Source of the DNA: Halichoerus grypus
Lineage: Eukaryota > Chordata > Mammalia > Carnivora > Phocidae
DNA length: 64,000 nt
NCBI RefSeq assembly: GCF_964656455.1
Contig: NC_135722.1
Coordinates: 47,386,628-47,450,627, forward strand
Direction: 5' to 3'
Shown: positions 1 through 10,700 of the stretch, piece by piece
Layout of the letters: the number at the start of each line of letters is the position of its first letter
How positions within the stretch are numbered: position 1 is the first letter of the stretch
Translations under genes and position numbers: made by a program
The notes under the pieces: model-generated
The model's database searches: none
Told to the model about the DNA's origin: nothing
Seen by the model: the letters and a program-made list of their open reading frames with translations, nothing else

Positions 1-3000
1 CCAGTGCTCCCTCCTGGGGAATCCCTCAGGGTCCTGAGCCAGATGTGATGTTCGCCCCTTGCTGGAATGCCGGCAGTTTCCTCAGTGTGTTTGCCTAAGG
101 TTGGAGCCCCTTATGCCTTCCACAACCAAGAGTATGTTAGTTGAGTTTCTTTGGTGATGGAAATCCAACTTACTCTTAGAACATACAGTCCAAGAGAAGA
201 GCAAGAATGGAGCTGGGTTTCAGGTGAAAAATAGAATTAGGAACACTATTGGGCCTATGTCTGTCACCCATCTCTGCTTGTCTCTTCATCCTGGCTTAGT
301 CTTTGTCTACCCACAGAGCAGCTTTATCTACATGACAGAGAATAGGAGTCTTGACTTTTATATCTTACAGCTTCAGCCACCAAAGAAGGACTAATTCAAC
401 TCTCTTGGCCCTATTCCAAAAATCCTTGGGGGAGACCCATCAGCCTCGTTTGGATCAGGCACCCATTCCAGGGTCCATTGGGCCATGGGGGCAGGATTAT
501 GTAAGAACTGGGTATCTTTCACAGGAGACATATGAATGGAATCATGGGCAGGAGGAAGTATTCAGAAGTTGGGGGGAGGGGAGATGCTAAACAGACATCC
601 CGCAGTTGTCTACTACAGTGATCATGAATTCTGGCACCCAGCATGGAGCCTGCCCATTGGAGGCACAAGACACAGTTGGCTGTAGACAGGGGAACAGGAG
701 AGACGATGGGAGGCTTTTAGTTCAAACTTAATAGGCAGAAGTCTCAGCCCCACCTGCACTCCTTGGCATTGTTCTGCTTGTCCTAACAGGTCAGGGCTTA
801 TCCTAGGCCATTTGGTTCTAGGACAGCAGCTTCCAGCTCCCAAGCTTCTGTTAGGATCACCTCTAGGCAAATGCTCAAGGTCAGGTTGGGCTAGATTGGA
901 CTAGGGGGCTACCCTCTGGAGCACAAGTGTGTATGTTATCACATTGCTCTAGGACTTGCTAAGCCAACTTGCTGGGGCCCCCAGGCAAGGCATAAGGTAG
1001 GAGGGTGCCACCATAGCCAGAGACCATCTGGGGTCCTTTGGGACAGATTTGGGAAAAGCAGCCTTTTTGTGTCCATAGGCCTGGACCACATTTTCAAGGT
1101 CAGGGAGTCTGACCTACAACTAGCAGAAAGGGAGAGTGACGGGTGGGTCCCACCAGAGGCCCTACAATTGGAGCAGTTGGCTGGGCTAAAATGGTCAAGG
1201 GCAGGATTAATACCTGACTCGGCTCATTCCGCGGAGGTCCTGAAATGTGAGGCAGCCTTCCACGGAGGCAGCAGCCTATTCTCATTTCCCTGCCCTTGGC
1301 CCCCACTCCAGCTGAGCCCTCAGCTGGAAAAGGGGGAGGGGGGCTTTGGAGGCCTTTGCATATCCTTTCCCTCATCTCTCCCAGCATCAGGCCCTTAGGT
1401 GAATATGAAGGAACCTCCGGAAGTAAGGAGGAATCAGGGGGTACAGCGAGGTTCAGCCTTGGCTCCAGGCCAAGGGCCAGAGATTCCCATCCTGAGCAGC
1501 TTCCCCAGAAACCAGGGATCTGGCAAAGCAGAGCCCGGAATTGGAAACTTGGAACTTGAAGAAACCATAGAAACTAGTTTACTGATGGGGAATCAATCTC
1601 AGTGTGTTCATTAGGGAAAAAGACTAAGCTGCTATTACAAAGAGACTCCAAACTACAACTTCCTTTCTCTCTCTCATAATAGGTGATAAAAAGTGCAGAC
1701 TGTGAGGGTTGTTCCACAAGGTCACTCAGAAACCCAGCGTCATTCCATCTTGTTTTCCTGCATTCCTTAGGGTGTTGTTCTTTTTGGCATAGTCAAATCT
1801 GGGTGCCAGAACGTCCATATTCTAGCTTATAAGAAAGCTTCCTTCTAAGCGAAAGAGGCAAAAAGTCGGTCTATCTCTCCTGCCTACAGATGAGAATAGT
1901 AGCTTGTCTACACCTACTTGCAAGAAAAGCTGGGAAAGATAGTCTCCACTGGAGCAGCCCTGTGCCCCAGAGGGAGGGGAGAACCGAGGCTGGGGACACC
2001 ACTCGCAGTCTGCCACACTCAAGAAGGAAGAGTTGCTTGAGATTGGCAAGAAGTGAAGTCAGAACAAAAATCAAGATCCGGGCCTGAGCCGTCACCCCCA
2101 AGTCTGAGAGACCCCAGGGCGGCACTGCAGGCTCTGAGGGTTGGAATTGGCAGCCTGTCCCCAGGCTATGTGCCACCCCCCCCAGGCTTTGGGTGGCTCG
2201 TTCTGCCAGGCTTGGGCACATCTAGTACAGGCCCTGAGTGGTGACCAGCTGTGACCTCCAGCCCTGACAGGACTCAAGTATTTCTATGACTCACCACAAA
2301 GGGTGGCCTGAGTGCGAGGGCTCGAAGCCTGGCTTGGAGAAGCCCAGACAAGTCCAGAAAAGCAGTAGCCACAGGGGATCATATGTTTCAGGGGGACTTT
2401 TTTCCTCCAACCTCATATCATGTGGAAGTTGGCAGGATCTCTCAGGTTGGGCACTGGGTGAGGAGGAACCCCTTTGGCCTCTTTGATCTAGAGGGGAGTG
2501 GGACAGGAGAACCCAACTAGAGACTGGGGGGGAGCAGACAGCGAGGGCTCCCCGACCAGCACCGCCCACCACAGCCCCAGCCTGCAGCATCCGGGACTGC
2601 TTGTGAGATGTGTGTGCTGTTGGGACATGCGGTCGTAGCTGCAAGGGGACCACCTGTGTGTGGGTGTGTTCACTCTGGGGAGCTTGTCGGGAAACAGTCT
2701 GTTCTCTGGGAGTGAGTCACGGTTCTCGGCCCCACAGGCCAGTCGGTCAGAGTCCATGAAGCTCCGGAACCAGCACCAGCCTCAGAAGCACGTGGGAACC
2801 CCTAGCCTCTGAGAGCCAGCCCAGGATCGCTCCAGGTCTCCAGGCCTCAGTGGACAGGTGATCAGTAGGGCGGGAGAGGGTACAGAGGACCCCTCAGCAT
2901 GCAGAATGAGGATTCAAATTGAGATTCTGAAGCCACAGGTCAAACTAGGGTTTGGCTGCTGGACTGTGGGTAGCCTCAGAGGGACCTTGGGGCTCTGGGA

Positions 3001-3384
3001 GTTCATTTGGTGAGGGTCTCTGAAGGGTGGGAGGTGCAGAAGTAAAGCCATTTGAAGACTGGGAGAGTCCCATACTCCAGCCGTGCCTCATTCTAGCTGG
3101 CTGGGGAAGCCTGAAAGCTCACCAGCACCTCCGAGGGCTTGGTCATCACAATTCTCAGAGCAAGCTAGTTGGCTAGATAAATCAGAGAGTATAGGGAGAT
3201 ATTTGAGCCGGGCAAATTCTCCCAACTGGGGGGCAGGGAGGAGGATGGTGGGGTGAGGAGAGCAAGAGCAAGTTCAGAATCTCAGAGTTGGGTTAGACCC
3301 CAGAAGCCTTCTTGTCCGACCCATTTCTCTCCCAAATCAGGGGCTGGAGGAGAAGATGCAAACACTTACAGCTTAATAGTTTTT
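1..3384. other. Upstream intergenic DNA, no gene recognised
   Basis: Moderately GC-rich unique-looking sequence. Open frames are short, overlap on both strands and lack family resemblance. A weak old-repeat resemblance is seen near 3270-3340. No exon, RNA gene or promoter could be supported. Confidence 0.6.
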
Positions 3385-3975
3385 CTCTTATCCCTGTCAC
3401 ACAAATAATTATACAAATAACTATGTAATTAACTAGATCATTGTGATAAGAGCTATGGAGGAAAAGAACAGAGGGCTGTGCCAGGCTGTAACAGGGAGGT
3501 CTAACCTAGTCTTGAGGGGAGAGGCCACCCCGAGAAGAGACATGACATTAAATCCCAGATCTGAGGGGTGAGCAAGAGGATGTCCAAATGAAGAGGAGAG
3601 GAAGAATATTCCATGCAGAGGAAACAGTACATCTGCAGGCCCTGAGACAGGTGTTGGTTCAGACAATGTCAAGGGCAATCTGCTGCCGTGTGGGAGCAAG
3701 TGGTGGGTGTCAGGAATGGGAGATGCTTTGGGAAAGTCTGTGCATGCAGAGCCAAGGGACGGGCAGAGAATGGGGGCTTTCTGGGGAGAGCGCCGGGAAG
3801 CCGTTACATGTTTGGGGGTGGGTTGACAAAATCTGATTTGCATTTTAAAAATATCTCCTGGCTGCATCTGGAGTATGGAGGCTGGATTAGTGGGGCTCAG
3901 GGTGGATGCAGGGAGGCCAATAAGAAGATCTTGAAGCAGTGTGCAGAAGATAACGATCGCTCGGACTAGGGTAAT
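3385..3975. repeat. Old interspersed repeat, fragment A of a recurrent family
   Basis: Belongs to a family I recognise from other mammalian genomes by its 'GCAGGCCCTGAGACAGG' and 'GATTTGCATTTTAAAAATAT' segments, but whose class name I cannot give with certainty. Seven fragments occur in this window. Confidence 0.6.
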
Positions 3976-4189
3976 AGCAGTGACTGTGTGATTGGAGGGA
4001 GTGCCAAAAAGGACTCTGACTTATTTCCAAATTTTGTTAAATCACAGATTAATGAAAAGAGTCTAAAAGTGTATAATAAAAAAAGGTAAGGCTTTCCCCT
4101 TAATTCCCACCTTCCGTTCTCACCTGCTAAGGTCACCATACTGACAGTCTGAACAGGGGCAGCCGGGCACATCTTTTCTTCATGTTCAT

Positions 4190-5385
4190 TTGAACAGAAA
4201 GAGGTTTTCTTTTAAATGGGGTGATATTACTTGCTACCGCAACCTACTTTTCTAACTTTAACAGTACATCACAGACATCCTCTGCAAGTCAGTAGCTGTA
4301 GCTCTAACTCATCCTTTAACAGCTGCATGATATTCTTCATGAGGTTGTACAACAATGTAGTCAGCCGTTGATTGATAGTGGTATTCAGATAGTTTCATTT
4401 TCCGCCACCACAGGCAATGCAGAAATTACAGGGTTATCCTTGTATACAGGTGATTTTTCCCCCCATAGGATGCATTCCCAGTTGGAGGATTTCTGGGTCG
4501 AAAGGCATGTGCGTTTTTAATTTTAATAGATAGTGCCAGGTAACTTGCTCCAAATTGTAATAGATAGTGCCAGATTACTTGCTCAGCAACAAATGAAATT
4601 AGCCATTTTCTCAAATATTTAGCAGACCTGACCATTTTACTCTTTAAAAACTTTTTGCCAATCTGATGAATTAAGGTAATGAAAACTGATTTTGCTTAAT
4701 TTGCATTTTCCTTTGGGATGCTTGGGTGGCTCAGTCAGTTAAGCGTCTGCCTTAGGCTCAGGTCATGATCCCAGAGTCTTGGGATAGAGTCCCACATCAG
4801 GCTCCTTGCTCAGCGGGGAGCCTGCTTCTCCCTCTGCCTGTCACTCCTGATCGTGTTTTCTCTCTCTCTCTTTCTCTGACAAATAAATAAATAAAATCTT
4901 TAAAAAAATTTGCATTTTCCCAACTAATAATGAGGGAAAGCACTTTATTGGCCATTTAGATTTCCTCCTCCCAGAATGGCCTGTTCATACCTTTTTTCCA
5001 TTTTTCTCCTGGGCATTTGTCTTTTTTCTTTACAATGTAGAGAAATTCTTTGTATATTCTTTGCATATTTTTCCTTTCACTGTTACATATTTTGCAAATA
5101 TTTTTCTGGTATGTCATTTGTCTTTTTTTCTTTGTTTATGTTATCTCTTGCAATTGAAGTTTTAAAAATCAAATCAAGTATGTCTTGTCTTTTGTTACTC
5201 TTGCAGGTATCCACCAAATTCATTCATATTATCCAAATCTATTCAGTTTTTCCCCTAACATTTCTAATATTTTCATTGTTTCACTCTTATGTTAAAATCT
5301 CTAACTCATTTGGAACATAGTCTTTATATTTGGGGGGTAGGGACCCCTTTTGTTTCTTCCAAATGGACAACCAATATGGCAACAC
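4190..5385 (-). mobile_element. Old LINE-1-type remnant, interrupted by a SINE
   Basis: AT-rich sequence resembling minus-strand L1 3' regions ('gtcaaaggcatgtgcgttttt', 'attggccatttagattt' style text on +). It contains an imperfect local duplication of about 27 bases (4524-4550 and 4558-4584). Subfamily not determined. Confidence 0.55.
4712..4906 (+). mobile_element. CAN SINE (tRNA-Lys derived), + strand
   Basis: Head GGGATGCTTGGGTGGCTCAG, a body with pyrimidine-rich CTCTCTCTCT, and a tail AAATAAATAAATAAAATCTTTAAA. It is flanked by a 14-base target-site duplication AATTTGCATTTTCC at 4698-4711 and 4907-4920. Confidence 0.92.
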
Positions 5386-6500
5386 CATTTTTAAAGATGA
5401 CTTTGTTGAGATATAATTCACATACCATAAAATTCACCCATTCAATACACCTTAGTCTACTCACAGATAGGTGATTCAGTACAATCAATTTTAGATCACT
5501 TTCATCTCCTCAAAAAGAAACCCCAAACCCTTTGGCTGTTACCCCCTATAACTCCCAGCACCTGGCACTCACTCATCTGCTTTCTGTCTCTCTAGACTTG
5601 CCTATTCTTGGCATTTCATATGAACGGACTTTTGTGACTGCCTTCTTTCATTCAGCATCATGATTTCAAGGTTCATCTGTTTTGTGGCATGTATCAGTAC
5701 TTCATTCCTTTCTATGGCTGAATAATATCCATTTGCCAGTTGCTGAACATTTGTTTTTTTCCCCCTCTTTTGGCTATCATAAATAATACTATCATAAACA
5801 TTACTGTACAAATGTTTGTATAGATGTATGTTTTCCATTCTCTTGGCTGTATACTTAGGAGTGGAAGTGATGGGTCATAGGGTGATTCTGTGTTTAACTT
5901 TTGAGGAGACAGCAAGCTGTTTTCCAAAGTGGTTGCTCCATTTCACATTCCTACTCACAGTGTATGAGTTCTGATTTCTCCATATCTTCACTAACATTCG
6001 GTATTTTCTGACTTTTTTTTTTTAAAGATTTTGTTTATTTGAGATAGAGGGCAAGCATGAGTGGGGGGAAGGGGCAGAGGGGAGGAAGAAGCCCCGACTT
6101 GGGACTCAATCCCAGACCCTGAGATCTTGACCTGAGCTGAAGGCAGATGCTTAACCGACTGAGCCACCCAGGAGCCCCATTATCTGACTTTCTGGTACTA
6201 GCTTCCTAGTGGCTGTGAAGTGCTTATTGTGATTTGATGTGTATTTCCAATGATATTGAGCATCTTTTCAGGTGCTTATTGGCTTATTTGTATATCTTCC
6301 TTAGAGAAATGTCTATTTAGATGGTAGTCCATTTATTAATTTTTTTCTCTGATGAATTGAAATGCAACTTTTATCATATATTAAAGTCCTTTTTACATTT
6401 GGACTTATTTATTGGCTCTCTATTCCTCTGATCTACTTATCTCCCCCTGATTTACACCCTACCGCTCAGATCACAGTGGCTTTGTAGTGTGATTTATTAT
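5386..6500 (-). mobile_element. LINE-1 ORF2 3' remnant, minus strand
   Basis: The minus-strand translation at 5712-5927 resembles the conserved C-terminal part of L1 ORF2 protein (SPYDPSLPLLSI... pattern), broken by stops and frameshifts. A SINE at 6016-6179 splits it. A decayed retrotransposon, not a gene. Confidence 0.8.
6016..6179 (-). mobile_element. CAN SINE, minus strand
   Basis: Starts with a T-run and AAAGATTTTGTTTATTTGAG, ends GAGCCACCCAGGAGCCCC. The flanking 9-base repeat TCTGACTTT (6007-6015 and 6183-6191) is a likely target-site duplication. Confidence 0.88.
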
Positions 6501-7633
6501 CCAATAACACAAGTTCTCTCCAATTAATCTTGCTTTTCATGTGTTCTTAACTAGCCTCAGATATTTATTTTTCAAATTGGAATTTTTAGCAGTTCTAAAA
6601 AACTTTTTTTTATTTGGGATTCTAAGAGAAATTGCATTAAATCTATAAATTAATTTTGAAAGGATTCACTGTTTATGAGAATAAATCTTTGAAACCTGGC
6701 TGTCTTACTATATGTTCGGATCTTGTTATATGTGCTTCAGTGTGGTTTCATGGCTTTCTTCAAAGAAGATCTTTAACTTTGTGATGGTGGTTCTTGTTTT
6801 AAAATTATTCCTGAATATTTTATTGTTTTGTCACTATTGCAGATGATCTGTTTCTTCATTTCTATTTCTAATACCTCATTGCATTTAGGGAAAAAATACA
6901 TATTTCCATTTACCTTGTATTTAGCTATCTTCCCCATGATCTAATTAACCTAATAGCTTTTGACCTAAATTTTATTGGATTTTCTCGATATATAAGCACA
7001 TTATTTGTAAACAAACATATTTTCATCCTTTTTTAAACAGCTACTTATTCTGATTAGTTCATTTTCTTGTCTTATTGAATTAGTTAGAATTTCTAAAATA
7101 TGTTGAATAATAGTGATGAAGATGAGCATCCCATCTTGTTCCCAATTTCTAGAAATGGCTTTTGAATGTCATTGTTTATATATTTACTACTGGGTTTTGG
7201 TTAACAGTCTATCAAATTGAAGTAGTTTTCTTCTATTTCTGTTTTAATATATGATTAGCAATAACTGCTGAATTTTATCAAGTGATTTTTGGCATCCATT
7301 ACTATCATTGTATTTTATTCCCTTTATTTGTTGATGTCGTGACTTATGTGGATAGATTTTCTGATGCTGAATGATGTTGTCAGTGTTAAAAAATAAACTC
7401 TCCCTTATATGGTGTATTATTCTTTTGCTACTTTTCCTATATCCAGTTAGCTAACATCTTATATCAGATTTTGCATTTAAACTGCTCTGTGATTTTTTTT
7501 CTTTCTTTTTAAATTCAATCTTTATAAGGTTTGGGAATTAAGAAAATGCTAGCTCATAAAACAAACTAGGAAGATTTCCAACTTTTTCTTTTGTCTGGAA
7601 TAGTTTAAATAACATTAAAAATCATCTGTTTTT
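6501..7633 (-). mobile_element. LINE-1 ORF2 remnant, minus strand
   Basis: On the + strand it reads as complement of the L1 reverse-transcriptase region ('gggattctaagagaaattgcattaaatctataaatt', 'ccaatttctagaaatggc' type text). Heavily mutated with no usable frame. Confidence 0.7.
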
Positions 7634-7651
7634 AAAGATTATGTAAAACTC

Positions 7652-7876
7652 TGGGGCGCCTGGGTGGCTCAGTTGGTTAAGCGACTGCCTTCAGCTCAGG
7701 TCATGATCTCCAGAGTCCTGGGCTCAGGTCATGATGTCCAGAGTCTTGGGATCGAGCCCCGCATCGGGCTCCCTGCTTGGCGGGAAGCCTGCTTCTCCCT
7801 CACCCACTCCCCTTGCTTGTGTTCCCTCTCTCGCTGTCTCTGTCAATTAAATGGATAAATAAAATCTTTAAAAAAA
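7652..7876 (+). mobile_element. CAN SINE, + strand, with an internal duplication
   Basis: Head GGGGCGCCTGGGTGGCTCAG, tail AATAAAATCTTT plus A-run. An 18-base target-site duplication (7634-7651 and 7877-7894) differs at one base. A 28-base body segment beginning CTCAGGTCATGAT is present twice in tandem (about 7694-7750). Confidence 0.92.
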
Positions 7877-7894
7877 AAAGATTATATAAAACTC

Positions 7895-8764
7895 ATCTCC
7901 AATATAATCTGTGCCTTGTGATATTTTGTATTTTATTTCTAATTATGGTGAAATGCACATAACATAAAGTTTACTGGCTCAACCATTTTTAAGTGTGAAG
8001 TTCAGTGATGTTAAGCACATTCATATTGTTTTGCAACCAATCTCCAGAATTTTTTTCATCTTGTCACACTGAAACTCTACACCCATTAAACAAAAACTCA
8101 CCATTTCTCCCTCCCCCCAGTCCCTGGTAATGGTGGTTTTTGTCTTTATGAATCTAACTATTCTAGGTACCTTGTAACTATTCTAGGTACCTTGTATAAG
8201 CAGAATCATACAGTATTTGTCTTTTTGTGACTGGCTTATTCCACTCAGCTTATTGTCCTCATGGTTCATCCATGTTGTAGCAGGTGTCAGAATTTCCTCC
8301 CTTTTTAAGGTTGAATAATATCTCATTTTATATATGTATGTGTGCGTGTGTGTATATATATATATATAATGTATATATATGTATATCTATATATACACAT
8401 TTTGATTATTCATTCACCCATCGAAAGATACCTGAGTTGCTTCCACCTTTTGGCTTTTGTGGATAATGCTGCCATGAACATGGGTGTACAAATATCTATT
8501 CGAAAGCTTGCTTTGAGTTCTTTTGGGTATATGCCCAGAAGTGGAATTTCTGGATCATATGGTGTCTTGTGATATTTTAATGGCAGAGTTTTCATTTCTT
8601 TTTAAATCTCTTCTGTTTATTGGTCTATTCAGAATTTCAACTTCTACACTCAATTTTATTAATTTTCTACTTTGCCTGGAAATCATCCATTTCCTCTTGG
8701 TTCACATGGATTTTCATAGGCTTACACATGTTATTGTTATAATTCTTTAATCTTTTCTGTATGT
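7895..8764 (-). mobile_element. LINE-1 ORF2 3' remnant, minus strand
   Basis: The minus-strand translation at 8410-8595 shows the L1 ORF2 C-terminal signature ([15 protein letters not shown]). It contains a TA/TG repeat and an exact 20-base tandem duplication at 8155-8194. Non-functional. Confidence 0.85.
8332..8398. repeat. TA/TG simple repeat
   Basis: Alternating TG then TA dinucleotides with minor interruptions, inside the L1 remnant; probably length-variable. Confidence 0.9.
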
Positions 8765-9470
8765 GTGATATCTCTTTATTTTTTTAAAAATTTTTATTTA
8801 AATTCCAGTCAGTTAACATACAGCATAATATTAGTTTCAGGTGTACAATACAGTGATTCAGCACTTCCATACAACATCCAGTGCTCATCACAAGTGCACT
8901 CCTTAATCCCCATCACCTGTTTCACTCATCCCCACCATCCACCTCCCCTCTGGTAACCATCAGTTTGTTCTCTATAGTTAAGAGTCTGTTTCCTGGTTTG
9001 CCTCTCTCTCTCTCTTTTTTTTTTGCCCCTGTGCTCAATTGTTTTGTTTCTTTTTTTTTTTTTTTTTTTTTTTAAAGATTTTATTTATTTATTTGACAGA
9101 GAGAGACACAGCCAGAGAGGGAATACAAGCAGGGGGAGTGGGAGAGGGATGAAGCAGGCTTCCCGCTGAGCAGGGAGCCCGATGCGGGGCTCGATCCCAG
9201 GACCTGGAATCATGACCTGAGCCGAAGGCAGACGCTTAACGACTGAGCCACCCAGGCGCCCCACGACTGAGCCACCCAGGCGCCCCAATTGTTTTGTTTC
9301 TTAAATCCCACATATGAATGAAATCATATGGTATCTGTCTTTCTCTGACTGACTTATTTCTTGTAGCATAATACTCTCTAGCTCCAACCACATTGTTGCA
9401 AATGGCAAGATTTCATTCTTTTCTATGGCTGAGTAATATTGTATATTTTGCCTTTTTTTTTTTCCAACCA
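8765..9470 (-). mobile_element. Carnivore-type LINE-1 3' end, minus strand, split by a SINE
   Basis: The + text 'cagtcagttaacatacagcataatattagtttcaggtg...' is the complement of a carnivore L1 3' UTR that I recognise from dog and cat genomes. A SINE sits at 9053-9286. Younger-looking than the surrounding L1 pieces. Confidence 0.75.
9053..9286 (-). mobile_element. CAN SINE, minus strand, with duplicated head
   Basis: T-run then AAAGATTTTATTTATTTATT, GACAGAGAGAGACACAGCCA, ending at CCCAGGCGCCCC. The 16-base target-site duplication AATTGTTTTGTTTCTT is exact (9037-9052 and 9287-9302), so the insertion is fairly young. The last 24 bases of the head occur twice in tandem (9240-9263, 9264-9287). Confidence 0.95.
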
Positions 9471-10040
9471 GTTTTGCCTATTTTGTGGGTCGTTTCAAGA
9501 AATCAAGTTTGAGTTTTAATTTTTCTTTTAATTATTTTTTTACTATTATTAGCTTATTTTCTATTAAATTAATTTCTGATTTTGACTTTATTGATCTCTT
9601 TCTACATTCTTTTGGCTTAGTTTGTTCTCTTTCTGATTTCTTTGATTAAATACCAAGATTGCTGTAGTCCTTTTTTTGTTTGTTTAATATTAAAAGCATG
9701 TAAGGCTATATTTTTTCCTCTAAGTACAGCTGTGTCCCAGAAGTTCTGCATGGCACTCTGTGTTCTCTTTTTCATTTCTAGATGATTTGCAATTTCAGTT
9801 TTGATCTTATTTTTGATCCACTAGTAATTTTAAGAGAATATTTCTTCATTTCCAAGCAGCTCATGTTTGAGACCTGGAAGTTAGTTTTATTTGACATTAA
9901 TATTGCTTGTTTGGGAGTATTTCTTGTAAACAGCATTTGGCTGTATTTTATTAGTTAACTTATTCAGACTTTTGTCTTTCGATAGAGGAATGCAGTTAGT
10001 GTAATAACTAACAGTGTAATAACCTGATATACTTAGCTTT
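9471..10040 (-). mobile_element. LINE-1 ORF2 remnant, minus strand
   Basis: AT-rich complement of L1 ORF2 internal sequence ('ctaagtacagctgtgtcccagaagttctgcatgg' type text). No intact frame. Confidence 0.65.
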
Positions 10041-10046
10041 ACTTCT

Positions 10047-10070
10047 TTTCTCTTTCTTTTTTTTTTTCTT

Positions 10071-10101
<31 letters not shown>

Positions 10102-10114
10102 TTTTTTTTTTTTT
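10047..10114. repeat. Poly-T / CT / poly-T tract
   Basis: T-run, (CT)n, then a T-run of over 20 bases, at the border between L1 and the next repeat. Low-complexity; the minus-strand frame ending in Lys/Arg/Glu repeats here is an artefact. Confidence 0.9.
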
Positions 10115-10159
10115 ACTTTTGTTGGCTTGATTGAAATTCTGGTATTAAAAATGGAGTGG

Positions 10160-10700
10160 CCAGTTAACTGAAACAAGATGAAGAAAGATTTTGGAAGAAA
10201 TATCAAGAGTTCAATTCGGATTTTAAAATTTAAGATGCCTTTGAGACATCCAAGTGGAGATGTCAAGAGAGCATTTGGAAATACGGGAATGGAACTCAAA
10301 GCAGAGATCCTAGCGAAGGTCACACGCACTGGCAGCCATGGATGGCACCCCAGGGGAAGGTGTTCTGAGATGGCCCAGGACCCAGTCCTGAGGAATGTCA
10401 ACAGCTAAAGACTGGATGAAAGAGGAGAGCCAGCAATAGCTAAGGTGAAAGGCAATGTCCACTGGGGGACGAGGAAAACTCAGACAGCATGTTAGTATAG
10501 GGAAAAATCACGTTCAAGAAGGAAGGAATTAAATGCATTATTAAATGCTGGGAGGTCGGGTCAAGTGAGGCCTGAAAATAATCCCTTCGTGTCATAAAAA
10601 TCACTGGTGACCTTGGCAAGCCTTGTAGAGACCTGATAGGAGTGGGTGCGGGAAGAGCGGGAGGTAAGGAAGTCAGACAAGAAAAGGGAATGGGTGGCAA
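10160..10700. repeat. Old interspersed repeat, fragment B of the recurrent family
   Basis: Contains 'aagatgcctttgagacatccaagtggagatgtcaag' and 'tcactggtgaccttggcaag' type segments that I recognise as the later part of the same family as 3385-3975. Confidence 0.6.

Noticed and set aside
5602..8595. Minus-strand peptides resembling a reverse-transcriptase C-terminus
   Set aside because: These are decayed LINE-1 ORF2 remnants with stops and frameshifts, recorded as mobile elements rather than genes.
10039..10401. Minus-strand frame ending in lysine/glutamate/arginine repeats
   Set aside because: The charged tail is a translation of the T/CT tract and the rest is old repeat.
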